A stretch of DNA of 14,949 nucleotides from JAADEM01 sp965371855 (GTDB lineage: Bacteria > Bacteroidota > Bacteroidia > Bacteroidales > Marinilabiliaceae), in NCBI GenBank assembly GCA_965371855.1, contig CBDUZZ010000093.1:1-14949 (forward strand). The letters run 5' to 3'. The notes beneath the pieces are model-generated. The model was not told where the DNA came from. It ran no database searches and saw nothing but the letters and a program-made list of their open reading frames with translations. Shown in pieces: positions 1 to 8,570 of this stretch. The position numbers were made by a program, and so were the translations under genes. The number at the start of each line of letters is the position of its first letter. Position 1 is the first letter of the stretch.

Positions 1-2150
1 AATTTGCTTTGGAAAACCTTACTAAGAAACCGAGTTGTTTTCGTTCTTACCAAACATTAGGTAATATAATTATTGATTTTTCAAATCAGAATTTGATACA
101 TGACTACAAGCGTTCGCTGGATATGGAAACAGGTATTTCCGTGGTAAAATACAAGATAGGGGATGTGGCATATACGAGGGAAACTTTTATTTCGGCTGTT
201 GATGATATACTTGTTATGCGAATATCTGCTAATAAACTTGGAACTATTAATTTTAAAATTACCATAGACCGCGAAAAAGATGCCTTGATTTATGCAGAAT
301 CAGATAACCGGCTAAATCTTGACGGGCAAATCATTGACATTGCCCCTCCTGAAGGCTACGATGATAATCCCGGAGGTTCCGGTCCGGCCGGAGAGCATAT
401 GAAGTTTGCCGCACGGCTTAATGCAGAACTGGATGGTGGTATTATCTCTTCAGATAAAAAGCATTTAACTGTTAAAGATGCACAGAGTGTTACTCTTTAT
501 TTTACAGCAAAAACTGACTATAATCTGCAAAAACTGAACTATGACAGGACTATTGACCCCGCTAAGCAATCGGAGGTTATTCTGCATCAGGCCATGAAAA
601 AAACGTATGATCAAATCAGGGCTGACCATATCAAAGAACATCAGGCTATATTTAACAGGGTGTCACTTGATTTGGGAGGCATCTCAGATACAACTATTTC
701 TACTGCTAAACGGCTTGAAACAATACGCCAGGGAGGAGAAGATAATCTGTTAGTTGCACAATATTTTCAGTACGGCAGGTATTTGTTAATGTCAAGCTCC
801 AGGCGGCCTGGTATATTGCCGCCTAACCTTCAGGGAATATGGAACGAACGAATGTGGGCACCATGGGAATCCGATTATCATATGAACATTAACCTTCAGA
901 TGAATTACTGGCCCGCAGAAGTTTGCAATTTATCTGAAACTGTAGCTTCATTTAACGATTGGTTTAAACTGCTTGCTAAGCGGGGCGAAATTTCTGCCAA
1001 CAAATTTTATGGGGCAAAAGGATGGATGGCTTTTGCAATGTCTAATCCTTTTGGACGGGTTACACCGGCTGGTTCTACCCTTAAATCACAAATGATAAAT
1101 GGCTATTTATTTCCACTTGCCGGTGCATGGATGTCCCTTACCTTATGGAGGCATTTTGAGTTTATCGGTGATAAAGAGTATTTAGAAAACGAAGCATACC
1201 CTGTTTTAAAGGGGGCTTCTGAATTTATACTGGATTTCCTTATTGAAAATAAATATGGTTATCTGGTTACTGCACCGTCTAGCTCACCTGAAAATCTATA
1301 TATTAATCCCGTTAGCAAGGAACCCAGACGGATAACTGTGGCTTCAACAATGGATATTCAGCTTATTCATCAAGTTTTCAATTCATGTATAAAAGCAGCT
1401 AAAATATTAAATATTGATACTGAATACAGCAAGCAATTAGAACTTACATTAAAACGCCTTCCTCCAATCAAAATCGGTAAAGATGGCACCATTCAGGAAT
1501 GGATAAATGATTATGAAGAAAATGAGCCGGGGCACAGGCATATTTCACATCTTTACGGACTTTTTCCCGGGAATACCATAAGCCTGGCAGATACCCCTGA
1601 ATTATCTAAAGCGTCAGAAAAAACTCTTGAACAACGCCTCTCTCATGGCGGTGGGCACACCGGTTGGAGCCGCGGTTGGCTTATAAATTTTTACGCCAGG
1701 TTGCTTGATGGGGATAAGGCTTATTCCCATGTTTTAGGGCTTTTGCACCATTTAACATCTCCAAACCTTTTTGATGTACACCCTCCAAAACTATTTCAAA
1801 TTGACGGGAACTTTGGAGGTACGGCAGGTATTGCAGAAATGCTTGTTCAATCTCAGATGGGAGAAATACACTTGCTTCCCGCACTGCCAAAAGCATGGCC
1901 TTCGGGCTCGGTTAAAGGCCTTTGCGCCAGGGGTGGTTTTGAAGTTGATATTGACTGGAAGGATAACAATCTTGTCAGTGCCGGGATACATTCAAAATTA
2001 GGTAACAAATGCCGAATTCAAAGTACCATTCCTATCAACATAACACATAATGGAGAAAACGTAAGAATTCAAACTTTAGAAAAAAATATTATAGAATTTA
2101 ACACAGAGCCGGGTAAAGTGTATAATATCTTATCTTGCGTAATAAAGTAG
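1..2150 (+). CDS. GH95 family glycosidase (alpha-L-fucosidase / alpha-L-galactosidase type), 5'-truncated
   Basis: Exo-glycosidase of family GH95, which removes terminal alpha-L-fucose (some members alpha-L-galactose) with inversion. The frame is open to the left edge; the first in-frame start-like codon (TTG at 9) is not a real start, because the protein already lies inside the N-terminal beta domain (YQTLGNIIIDF). Roughly 100 residues and the signal peptide should lie outside. Counting from base 9, the (alpha/alpha)6 barrel carries the expected catalytic set: the Asn pair N293/N295 in HMNINLQMNYWP, the likely general acid E428 in SSPEN, and D599 in QIDGNFGG. These align with the Asn-Asn-Glu-Asp residues known from bifidobacterial AfcA. 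His291 just before the Asn pair is, from memory, typical of fucosidase-type rather than galactosidase-type members. The stop is 8 nt before the sulfatase start, implying co-transcription. Family certain; exact sugar uncertain. Confidence 0.93.
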   Translation, partial: FALENLTKKPSCFRSYQTLGNIIIDFSNQNLIHDYKRSLDMETGISVVKYKIGDVAYTRETFISAVDDILVMRISANKLGTINFKITIDREKDALIYAESDNRLNLDGQIIDIAPPEGYDDNPGGSGPAGEHMKFAARLNAELDGGIISSDKKHLTVKDAQSVTLYFTAKTDYNLQKLNYDRTIDPAKQSEVILHQAMKKTYDQIRADHIKEHQAIFNRVSLDLGGISDTTISTAKRLETIRQGGEDNLLVAQYFQYGRYLLMSSSRRPGILPPNLQGIWNERMWAPWESDYHMNINLQMNYWPAEVCNLSETVASFNDWFKLLAKRGEISANKFYGAKGWMAFAMSNPFGRVTPAGSTLKSQMINGYLFPLAGAWMSLTLWRHFEFIGDKEYLENEAYPVLKGASEFILDFLIENKYGYLVTAPSSSPENLYINPVSKEPRRITVASTMDIQLIHQVFNSCIKAAKILNIDTEYSKQLELTLKRLPPIKIGKDGTIQEWINDYEENEPGHRHISHLYGLFPGNTISLADTPELSKASEKTLEQRLSHGGGHTGWSRGWLINFYARLLDGDKAYSHVLGLLHHLTSPNLFDVHPPKLFQIDGNFGGTAGIAEMLVQSQMGEIHLLPALPKAWPSGSVKGLCARGGFEVDIDWKDNNLVSAGIHSKLGNKCRIQSTIPINITHNGENVRIQTLEKNIIEFNTEPGKVYNILSCVIK

Positions 2151-2158
2151 ATTATGCT

Positions 2159-3676
2159 ATGAGTACTCAACAACCAATAAACCGACGCTATTTTCTTAGG
2201 ATCACGGGCCTGGTATTTTTAGCTTGTCTCTTAAGCCCATTTTCTATGATTGCAGCAGGCTACTCAAGCCAATTACCCAAATCAAGGCAACCTAATATCA
2301 TCTATATTAACACCGATGATTGGGGCATTGGTAAGGTGCCGTGCTTTGGCATGGACAAAAGCAGTATGGATATTATTAAGACACCCAACCTTGATAGGCT
2401 CCGGGATCAGGGCATGCTCTTTACAAATGCTTATGCAGGCAATGCCGTCTGTGGGCCGTCCCGGTGTTCGTTATTAACAGGCAAACATCCCGGGCATGCG
2501 GCCTGGCGAGCTAATCGAAAAGATTGTCCGGTAAAACCGTGGCCGCCGGCTTATCCTATGTTGGGTAGCGTCGCCAGGCAGGCCGGATATAAAACTGCCG
2601 CATATGGTAAAATCAGTGAGGGTGGTACCTCAACTCCTGAAGGGATTACTAGTGTTGGCTGGGATTATTGGCTTGGCTTCCTGGGTCATACAGACTGTCG
2701 GGATTACTATGCCAGTTATATTTGGGAAAACGGCAAAAGAATTGACCTTCCAAAAAACACCCCCGAAGTATTAAAAGGCACAGAACTTTCCAAAGAAGGA
2801 ACCGGCGTTGTACCTGAAGGAAAAGGGACATTTATTGAGGATTTGTATACTGATAAGATCATTGAGTTTATGAGCACTAATAAAGAAAACCCCTTCTTTA
2901 TTTACTTTGCCAGTACAGTTCCTCACGGTGGCCCTCCCGGCGGCATGCGCGTACCCAGTCTGGAAGGTTACGATAAACTCGATTTGACATTGCATGAACA
3001 GGTTTATTGTGCGTTGATCACACGTCATGATCGCAATGTTGGTAGAATCATGGACGCTGTCAAGCAGTTGGGCATTGAAGAAAATACTATTATCATATGG
3101 ACTTCGGATAATGGTGATGAAGACAGTTACTATAAACGAACCAAAACCTTTGATGGCAATGGTCCGTTTAGAATGAAAAAACGTTCGCTCTACGAAGGTG
3201 GTATTCGTGTGCCAATGCTGGCCTATTGGCCTGGCACCATCAAACCGGGTACAGCATCTAAGTTACAAACAACCCAGTGGGACTTGATGCCCACAATTGC
3301 CGATGCTGGTAAACAACCCATCACCAACGAAATGGACGGCATCTCAATATTACCAACATTAATGGGCAAGCCGGAATCTCAAACTAATCGCGACTATATC
3401 TACTTTGAGTTTCATCAACGCGGTAAGCAGCAATCTGTACGAATGGGTGATTGGAAGGCATACCGTAATGGTGGAACAATGGCTAAACTTGAACTATACG
3501 ATCTAAATTGTGATATCGGTGAAACTAACGATGTATCAGACAGTCATCCAGATATTGTAAAGACTATGAAAGATATTATGAAAAAAGAACACAGTACTCA
3601 TCCCGTCTGGAAAATACCGGGGTTGGATTTGGAGGGAATTAATATGCTGGATGAACCAAATATAGACAGTCTATAA
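2159..3676 (+). CDS. S1-family sulfatase A with Tat-like signal
   Basis: Formylglycine-dependent sulfatase removing sulfate esters from a sugar. The frame extends to a TTG at 2135 inside GH95, but ATG 2159 lies 8 nt after that stop and places a leader correctly, giving 505 residues. Residues 8-14 (NRRYFLR), followed by a hydrophobic stretch, resemble a twin-arginine signal. Visible active-site residues are the metal pair D53/D54, C98 of CGPSRCSLLTG (modified to formylglycine), R102, K151, H256 in VPH, D317/N318 in TSDNG, and K340/K341 before RSLYEGGIRVP. The usual Lys-Trp-His motif reads K151-I-S153, so the His is absent. A related branch has KWGLG here, so this fits a subfamily rather than a dead enzyme. 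The nearest relatives I recognise are arylsulfatase A / GalNAc-6-sulfatase-like; the substrate cannot be assigned. Its neighbours suggest a fucose-containing glycan. Confidence 0.92.
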   Translation: MSTQQPINRRYFLRITGLVFLACLLSPFSMIAAGYSSQLPKSRQPNIIYINTDDWGIGKVPCFGMDKSSMDIIKTPNLDRLRDQGMLFTNAYAGNAVCGPSRCSLLTGKHPGHAAWRANRKDCPVKPWPPAYPMLGSVARQAGYKTAAYGKISEGGTSTPEGITSVGWDYWLGFLGHTDCRDYYASYIWENGKRIDLPKNTPEVLKGTELSKEGTGVVPEGKGTFIEDLYTDKIIEFMSTNKENPFFIYFASTVPHGGPPGGMRVPSLEGYDKLDLTLHEQVYCALITRHDRNVGRIMDAVKQLGIEENTIIIWTSDNGDEDSYYKRTKTFDGNGPFRMKKRSLYEGGIRVPMLAYWPGTIKPGTASKLQTTQWDLMPTIADAGKQPITNEMDGISILPTLMGKPESQTNRDYIYFEFHQRGKQQSVRMGDWKAYRNGGTMAKLELYDLNCDIGETNDVSDSHPDIVKTMKDIMKKEHSTHPVWKIPGLDLEGINMLDEPNIDSL

Positions 3677-3700
3677 GTCATACAGATTTAAAACACGAAG

Positions 3701-4177
3701 ATGAAGTTATCAGTTAAGTTGAGAAAAATACGATTAAATACTGCCAGTTATGTGTCAATTCTGGTTTTGTTGGGCATGAACATGCAATCGATGGCACAAA
3801 ATGCAGGTGGTTTCCCCGGAATCTATAATAACGAACCAGCGTATTTAAAAGGATTAATAAAACAAGACGACCTGCCCACTGTAAAAATTTGGGCAAGTTC
3901 AGTAATAGCTGTCCCGGGAGATACTATTACCTTCACCTATTCTGTCATTTACCCCGAAGGCGATAATTACATATCCAGGTATTTTTTTGATGGTGAACGT
4001 ATTTACCCGCCTTCTTCCTGGCATAAATGGAAAGCCATGCCTGGAACCCATGTGTTTACGGTTGAAGCAAGAAAAGGTAACACGGTCAGGGGTGAAGATA
4101 AGAAACAAGTATATAATGAGACTCTTACTCATGCTAATCTCTCGAAAGGTGATGTAAAGACAAAACCAAATAACTAA
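3701..4177 (+). CDS. small secreted protein, possible Ig/PKD-like fold
   Basis: No family recognised. The 158-residue product has a basic N-terminus and a hydrophobic core ending at about residue 33 (NMQSMAQ, a plausible signal-peptidase I site). After a short linker, residues about 57-140 alternate hydrophobic and polar residues: VPGDTITFTYSV, then ISRYFFDGERI, then PGTHVFTVEARKG. That pattern fits a single beta-sandwich (Ig- or PKD-like) domain; this is inference from residue pattern only. The C-terminal 20 residues are polar and probably disordered. No cysteines or obvious catalytic motif are seen in the mature part. It starts 24 nt after sulfatase A and ends 29 nt before the SGNH gene, so it sits in the operon. 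It could be a carbohydrate-binding or assembly accessory protein, or a detached Ig-like module of a larger enzyme. Confidence 0.8.
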   Translation: MKLSVKLRKIRLNTASYVSILVLLGMNMQSMAQNAGGFPGIYNNEPAYLKGLIKQDDLPTVKIWASSVIAVPGDTITFTYSVIYPEGDNYISRYFFDGERIYPPSSWHKWKAMPGTHVFTVEARKGNTVRGEDKKQVYNETLTHANLSKGDVKTKPNN

Positions 4178-4206
4178 TCGAATTAATTTAATTATAAATA
4201 ATCTAT

Positions 4207-6120
4207 ATGCTTCTAATGATGTGGATTTCAAAGACTAGAAATAGTAAAGTTATGCTAGGGATTATTTTAATTGTAGTATCCCTAACGGCAAATGCTCAGA
4301 AAACGAGCAGCATCGTTTATATGGATAATGGTAAACTGGTTTATCCTCTCTTTGCAAATGAGGGAAAAACCAATAAAGATAACCGGTTACCCGACTGGTC
4401 TTACGTCGGTTATATGGGGGGTGGGGTAGCATTGCCGGATGTCCCGGTTGTTAAAACCATTTCCCCTTCGGCCGGAGATGGGGATGACCGTGCCTTAATC
4501 CAGGGAGCTATTGATGAAGTATCGGCATTGCCGTTAAACCAATCCAACGATACTCTATCCACTCAGAAGGATCACCCAAGAGTGTTGATTATTGGAAATT
4601 CTATTTCCGGCCAATACCGTGAATATGTAGTGGAAGACCTTAAAGGAAAGGCTGATGTCTTTTGGATAAAACAAAATGCCGGCGATACAAAAAGGGCTAT
4701 TGGAAACAAGCCGGGAGCTTCTATCGAAGACTGGCTTGCCGCTGCTGAAGGTGATTGGGATATAATCTCATTCAACTATGGATTACATGATATAAAGTTT
4801 GCCAACTATAAGATGACTAACAAGCAGGTTTGTTCTCCACAAGAGTACAAGCTGAATCTGAGATATGTGATTGAAAGATTACGTAAAACCGGTGCAAGGT
4901 TGCAATGGGTTAATATCACGCCGGTACGAGGATCAACAGAGGGTAACCGAATACCTGGTGACGAAATAGTATTCAACGAAGCCGCAATAGAAGTGTTGAG
5001 AGAATACCCGGATATCTTGATAGTAGATTTGTTTATATCGTCCATGGCAAATCTTGAGCAACAGGATGGAGTTCATTTTATCAATAAAGCCGGAAAGCAA
5101 AGAGCTGGAAATTTAGTTAGTAGTAAAATAGAAATTCTGTTGGATCAGATTGCAGATGATGAAAATGCCCAACAAGATGAGGAGGTCAAATATGAACTGA
5201 AGAAGAATAGCAATTCTTTTCTCCAATCCAAAACAGAGAAAATTTGGAAAAATGGCACATGGTTAGACTCCTGGAAATACATTTATGCCTACGATGTTAA
5301 TGGAGCCAAAATAGAGGAGACTGACATGTACAATAAAAATGGCCGGTGGAAAAACTCACGGAAATCAGTATTGAAATATGATAAAAATGGAAATATTGTT
5401 GAGAAAATACAGCAAGTTTGGAGAAAAGGTGAATGGGAAAACTATGAGAGGGAAGAATTCTCCTTTACAAACGATGGAAAAATAGCCGTGCGTGCGTGTC
5501 AGGAGTGGTTTTATGAAGAATGGCTGGATACCTGGAAATATACATATTCGTATGACGAAGAAAATAATATTCAGAATAAAGAATCGCATGTTATGGTAAA
5601 TGGAGTATGGATAAATATTTTAAAAAGAACATTTATTTATTTCGATGGCAGAAAAACAATGGAAACCCTTAGTGCTAAAATGGGCGATAAACTGGCAGAG
5701 AGATATCAATATAGTTATACCTATGACAGTAAGGGACAAACTATAAAAACAGTTGGCGAAAGGCACTATTCCGACAAGTGGGTCAAAAGTTCAGAGTATA
5801 ATTATGGTTTCGGAAACAAAAAAAGTAAAGCTACTGAAACAGTATTAACCGGTTGGTTTGAAGGAGAAAACAAATGGGAAGACATTTACAAGATTAGCAG
5901 AGTTTATGATAGCAGTGGCAATGAGATAAGGCAGCAGTTTAAAGAAAAGCTTGTTGGTTTAGAAACTGATGAAGTGCCATTACTAGACAAGAGCGTAAAA
6001 TACGACAAACATGAAAATCTCATTGAAGAAGTTGTCTCGATAGCTATAAAGAACAATGGACTCTGGAAATTTCATCCTTCTGCCAGGAGAAGCTTTACAT
6101 ATTTTTCAAAAAACAATTAA
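4207..6120 (+). CDS. chimeric SGNH hydrolase: beta-helix-like N-terminal piece + SGNH domain + ~30-residue aromatic repeats
   Basis: Secreted 637-residue protein; the signal peptide is within residues 1-30 (LIVVSLTANA-Q; ATG 4252 is an alternative start). Residues 58-110 (RLPDWSYVGYMGGG, then ISPSAGDGDDRALIQGAIDEV) read like the opening of a secreted right-handed beta-helix enzyme of the pectate-lyase/polygalacturonase type, where GDG(x)DD..IQ.AID precedes the first coil. The helix never follows. Residues 125-310 instead form an SGNH/GDSL hydrolase: Ser132 in IIGNSIS, NAGD, a block III written FNYGLHD (residues 189-195), and Asp287/His290 in DGVHF. Residues about 340-637 hold some ten diverged units of about 30 residues built on W...Y.YD..GN. 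The likely activity is removal of an ester group (for example acetyl) from a glycan, with the repeats binding substrate or surface. The activity is inferred from fold; the repeat role is unknown. Confidence 0.85.
   Translation: MLLMMWISKTRNSKVMLGIILIVVSLTANAQKTSSIVYMDNGKLVYPLFANEGKTNKDNRLPDWSYVGYMGGGVALPDVPVVKTISPSAGDGDDRALIQGAIDEVSALPLNQSNDTLSTQKDHPRVLIIGNSISGQYREYVVEDLKGKADVFWIKQNAGDTKRAIGNKPGASIEDWLAAAEGDWDIISFNYGLHDIKFANYKMTNKQVCSPQEYKLNLRYVIERLRKTGARLQWVNITPVRGSTEGNRIPGDEIVFNEAAIEVLREYPDILIVDLFISSMANLEQQDGVHFINKAGKQRAGNLVSSKIEILLDQIADDENAQQDEEVKYELKKNSNSFLQSKTEKIWKNGTWLDSWKYIYAYDVNGAKIEETDMYNKNGRWKNSRKSVLKYDKNGNIVEKIQQVWRKGEWENYEREEFSFTNDGKIAVRACQEWFYEEWLDTWKYTYSYDEENNIQNKESHVMVNGVWINILKRTFIYFDGRKTMETLSAKMGDKLAERYQYSYTYDSKGQTIKTVGERHYSDKWVKSSEYNYGFGNKKSKATETVLTGWFEGENKWEDIYKISRVYDSSGNEIRQQFKEKLVGLETDEVPLLDKSVKYDKHENLIEEVVSIAIKNNGLWKFHPSARRSFTYFSKNN
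5230..6117 (+). repeat. protein-level tandem repeat array, ~10 units of ~30 residues
   Basis: The C-terminal half of the SGNH protein repeats a loose unit: Trp after a short Gly/Asn turn, about eight residues, an aromatic-rich strand (for example WKYIYAYD, WKYTYSYD, YQYSYTYD), a D-x-x-G-N turn, then a charged strand. Clear units begin near NGTWLDSW, NGRWKNS, KGEWENY, EEWLDTW, NGVWIN, SDKWVKS and ENKWEDI. The copies are diverged at protein level and no DNA-level identity is obvious, so the array is old. It resembles YD/RHS-like beta repeats but is shorter and Trp-richer. Confidence 0.7.
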
Positions 6121-6158
6121 CTACTATCAATTGAGGATATTAAGTTGAATACATTAAA

Positions 6159-7604
6159 ATGCGATATATGAAAAAAGAAATTTTAATCTGGGCATTATCA
6201 GCTATTACATACTTCACAGCCTGTGGAAATGTTGATATTGATAGTAGTAATGTTAATGAAAGACCAAATATAATACTTTTCCTGGTTGATGATATGGGCT
6301 GGCGTGATGTCGGATTTATGGGGAGTAAGTTTTATGAAACACCAAATATCGATAAATTATCAAAAGAGGGAATGGTGTTTACAAATGCATATGCAAATGC
6401 CCCTAATTGTGCGCCGACCCGGGCCAGTTTAATGTCAGGGCTTTATACTCCACGGCATGGAATATATACGGTAGGTAATTCGGAAAGAGGAAATGTTGAC
6501 AAAAGAAGGCTTATTCCTATAAAAAATAAAACTGTGCTTGACGGAACAACGCTTACAATGGCCGAAGCATTGAAAGCCGCAGGTTATGCTACCTGCCATG
6601 TTGGAAAATGGCATTTGGGGGATGATGCCGAAACAAGCCCTGAAGCCCAGGGGTTTGATGTGAACATTGCAGGAAATCACACAGGGACACCAAAAGGGGG
6701 TTATTTCTCACCATACAAAAACCCCCAGTTGGCAGATGGTCCGGATAATGAATACCTCACAGACAGGCTAACAACAGAGGCATTGAAGTTTATTGAGAAT
6801 CAAAAAGGCAGTCCGTTTTTTATCTATTTTGCTCATTACTCTGTCCATACTCCTATTCAGGCTAAACCTGATTATATTAAGAAATACAAAACCAAACCGG
6901 CTGACAGGGGGCAGGATAATGCAACATATGCAGCCATGATTCAAAGTACAGATGAGAGTTTAGGCAACTTAATAAATAAACTTGATGAACTGAAAATAGC
7001 AGACAACACAGTAATATTGTTTTTTTCAGATAATGGGGGCAATGGATCGGTTACCTCATGCCGCCCACTAAAAGGAGCAAAAGGGATGCTGTACGAAGGG
7101 GGAATTCGCGAACCTATGTTTTTTTGGTGGCCCGGTAAAATTAAAGCAGGCACTGTATGTGACGAGCCTGTTATCGGGATTGACTTTTTTCCAACATTTC
7201 TGGAATTAGCAGGTGTTAACCCAAGTAAATATCAACTTGATGGGTTAAGCCTGGCTCCATTGATTTTTCAACGGTCGGAATTAGAAAGAGAGGCTATTTA
7301 CTGGCATTTCCCTGCATATCTTGAAGGCTATGTTAGCACAAAATATCCTGAAGACCTTGTAAGAGGCTGGCGTGCAGTACCATCAGGAGCAATTCGTAAA
7401 GGGGAGTGGAAATTAATTGAGGATTTTGAGGATGGTAATGTTCAGTTATTTAACCTGAATGAGGACATAGGCGAAACAAAAGACCTTTCCTTGAAATACC
7501 CTGAAAAAAAATCAGAGTTGTTAACTGACCTTCGGGACTGGAGAAAGAAAACCAATGCCCCGGTACCAACTGATTTAAATCCACTATATGAACAAATAAA
7601 GTAA
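6159..7604 (+). CDS. S1-family sulfatase B, probable lipoprotein
   Basis: Second formylglycine-dependent sulfatase, 481 residues, close to normal family length. ATG 6168 (MKKEIL) is an equally good start. The N-terminus is hydrophobic and ends FTAC22-GN, a usable though imperfect lipobox, so the enzyme is probably membrane-anchored. The catalytic set is complete: D44/D45 in VDDMGWRD, C84 in CAPTRASLMSG (Thr replaces the usual Ser, which is common in this branch), R88, K150 and H152 in GKWHLG, a His in YSVHTP, and D291/N292 in FSDNGG. K in LKGAKGMLYEGGIREP fits the sulfate-binding Lys. It differs strongly from sulfatase A, so the pair probably acts on different sulfate positions of one glycan. 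It starts 38 nt after the SGNH gene and is followed by a 231-bp gap. The exact S1 subfamily and substrate cannot be read by eye. Confidence 0.94.
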   Translation: MRYMKKEILIWALSAITYFTACGNVDIDSSNVNERPNIILFLVDDMGWRDVGFMGSKFYETPNIDKLSKEGMVFTNAYANAPNCAPTRASLMSGLYTPRHGIYTVGNSERGNVDKRRLIPIKNKTVLDGTTLTMAEALKAAGYATCHVGKWHLGDDAETSPEAQGFDVNIAGNHTGTPKGGYFSPYKNPQLADGPDNEYLTDRLTTEALKFIENQKGSPFFIYFAHYSVHTPIQAKPDYIKKYKTKPADRGQDNATYAAMIQSTDESLGNLINKLDELKIADNTVILFFSDNGGNGSVTSCRPLKGAKGMLYEGGIREPMFFWWPGKIKAGTVCDEPVIGIDFFPTFLELAGVNPSKYQLDGLSLAPLIFQRSELEREAIYWHFPAYLEGYVSTKYPEDLVRGWRAVPSGAIRKGEWKLIEDFEDGNVQLFNLNEDIGETKDLSLKYPEKKSELLTDLRDWRKKTNAPVPTDLNPLYEQIK

Positions 7605-7670
7605 CAGATAAGGCAAAATATGTGGTGTAAAGTAGAGTATGAAGAAACTAAATGAAAATTACAATCGCTC

Positions 7671-7741
7671 ACCCTTTTATTCTCCGTCGGTTGACGGAAG
7701 TAACTCACAAGGGTTGGATTTCCCCTTTAGGGGTTAGGGGT
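7671..7741. other. structured intergenic element with nested hairpins
   Basis: In the 231-bp gap between sulfatase B and the plug gene, TCCGTC (7683-7688) and GACGGA (7693-7698) form a perfect 6-bp stem with a GGTT loop. An outer pair, ACCCTT (7671-7676) with AAGGGT (7709-7714), encloses it. Directly after comes CCCC-TTTA-GGGG (7722-7733) followed by a second G run. There is no T-tract, so it is not a normal intrinsic terminator. It could be an RNA-processing site, a REP-like repeat or the left-over end of a mobile element. No promoter was found with confidence in the rest of the gap. Confidence 0.4.
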
Positions 7742-7835
7742 AGTGAAGCAATACGTCAATTGAAACTTAACTTAACGGTAGTTAAAACAGCATAGAAGAA
7801 TATTATTTGAAAGGATAATGTAAAAATGAATAAAA

Positions 7836-8498
7836 ATGAAAAGAGTCCTAACATTATTTGTATTCCTGGTTTTTAGTATTTGCTCGTATAGCCAAACCAG
7901 GGTTGTTCCCGGGAAAGTAACGGCATTTAACCGTTATCCAATAGTAAATATGAAAGTAATTGCAAAAAAATCAAAAGCAACCGTTACTACAGATTCTCTT
8001 GGGTGTTTTAATATTGTATGTAAAGAAAAAGACAGGATCATATTTAAAGCAAATGGTTTTTACCCGGTTAGTAAATCAGTCTCGGGAAATGATTCGGTTA
8101 TAGTAAACATGATTCTTAAAGAAGGCAAAAAAAATGAAGAGGTTGCAGTTGGTTATGGCTATATAAAAAAAGACGATTTAGCTTATGCTGTTTCACATCT
8201 GTCAGATGAAAATGATGTGTTTATAACTTATTCTGATATTTTTAGCCTTATCGAAGAAAGGTTTATTGGTGTCCGGGTTGACAAGTCATCAAATCCGGTA
8301 AAAATATACATGCGTGGGGTAACTTCAATAAATTTAGATGCCTCTGCCCTATTTGTGGTTGATGGTGTTGTTTCTTACGATATCTCGAATATTTGCCCTT
8401 CAGAAATAAAAACGATAGATATTATTAAAGACGGAGGGGCAGCAATATACGGAAGCAGGGGAGCAGGAGGTGTAGTTGTTATTACGTTAAAAAAATGA
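7836..8498 (+). CDS. stand-alone CarboxypepD-reg + TonB-plug protein (SusC N-terminal module without barrel)
   Basis: The 220-residue secreted product has a signal peptide ending near residue 19 (FSICSYSQ). Residues about 24-95 form a carboxypeptidase-regulatory-like beta-sandwich (GKVTAFNRYPIVNMKVIAK, then TTDSLGCFNIV). Residues about 100-220 form a TonB-dependent-receptor plug: EEVAVGYGYIKKDDLAYAVS corresponds to the SusC signature VGYG..KK..LTGAVS, followed by IYMRGV, ALFVVDGV, IKTIDIIKDGGAAIYGSRGA and GGVVVITLKK. In SusC proteins the next residues enter the 22-strand barrel; here the protein stops with TGA right after the plug, and nothing resembling barrel sequence follows. That clean ending argues for a real domain protein rather than random truncation. 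It cannot form a pore alone. It might interact with TonB, a partner receptor or glycan; its function is unknown. The SASA esterase starts 72 nt downstream. Confidence 0.85.
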   Translation: MKRVLTLFVFLVFSICSYSQTRVVPGKVTAFNRYPIVNMKVIAKKSKATVTTDSLGCFNIVCKEKDRIIFKANGFYPVSKSVSGNDSVIVNMILKEGKKNEEVAVGYGYIKKDDLAYAVSHLSDENDVFITYSDIFSLIEERFIGVRVDKSSNPVKIYMRGVTSINLDASALFVVDGVVSYDISNICPSEIKTIDIIKDGGAAIYGSRGAGGVVVITLKK

Positions 8499-8570
8499 AC
8501 ACTTCCTTAGTACTGTGGTGATGTTCTAAAATATAATTTATATGGCAAAAGATATCAGTGGTCTAAAAAA

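Noticed and set aside
9..11. TTG as the GH95 start
   Set aside because: The frame is open to the window edge and the protein begins within the GH95 N-terminal domain, without signal peptide.
2135..2158. TTG start for sulfatase A inside GH95
   Set aside because: It would add eight residues before the Tat-like leader; ATG 2159, just after the GH95 stop, is a better start.
5900..6120. Type IX secretion C-terminal domain on the SGNH repeat protein
   Set aside because: The C-terminus ends in the repeat pattern (RRSFTYFSKNN) and lacks the conserved Gly/Lys-rich strands of T9SS tails; no other protein in the window shows one either.
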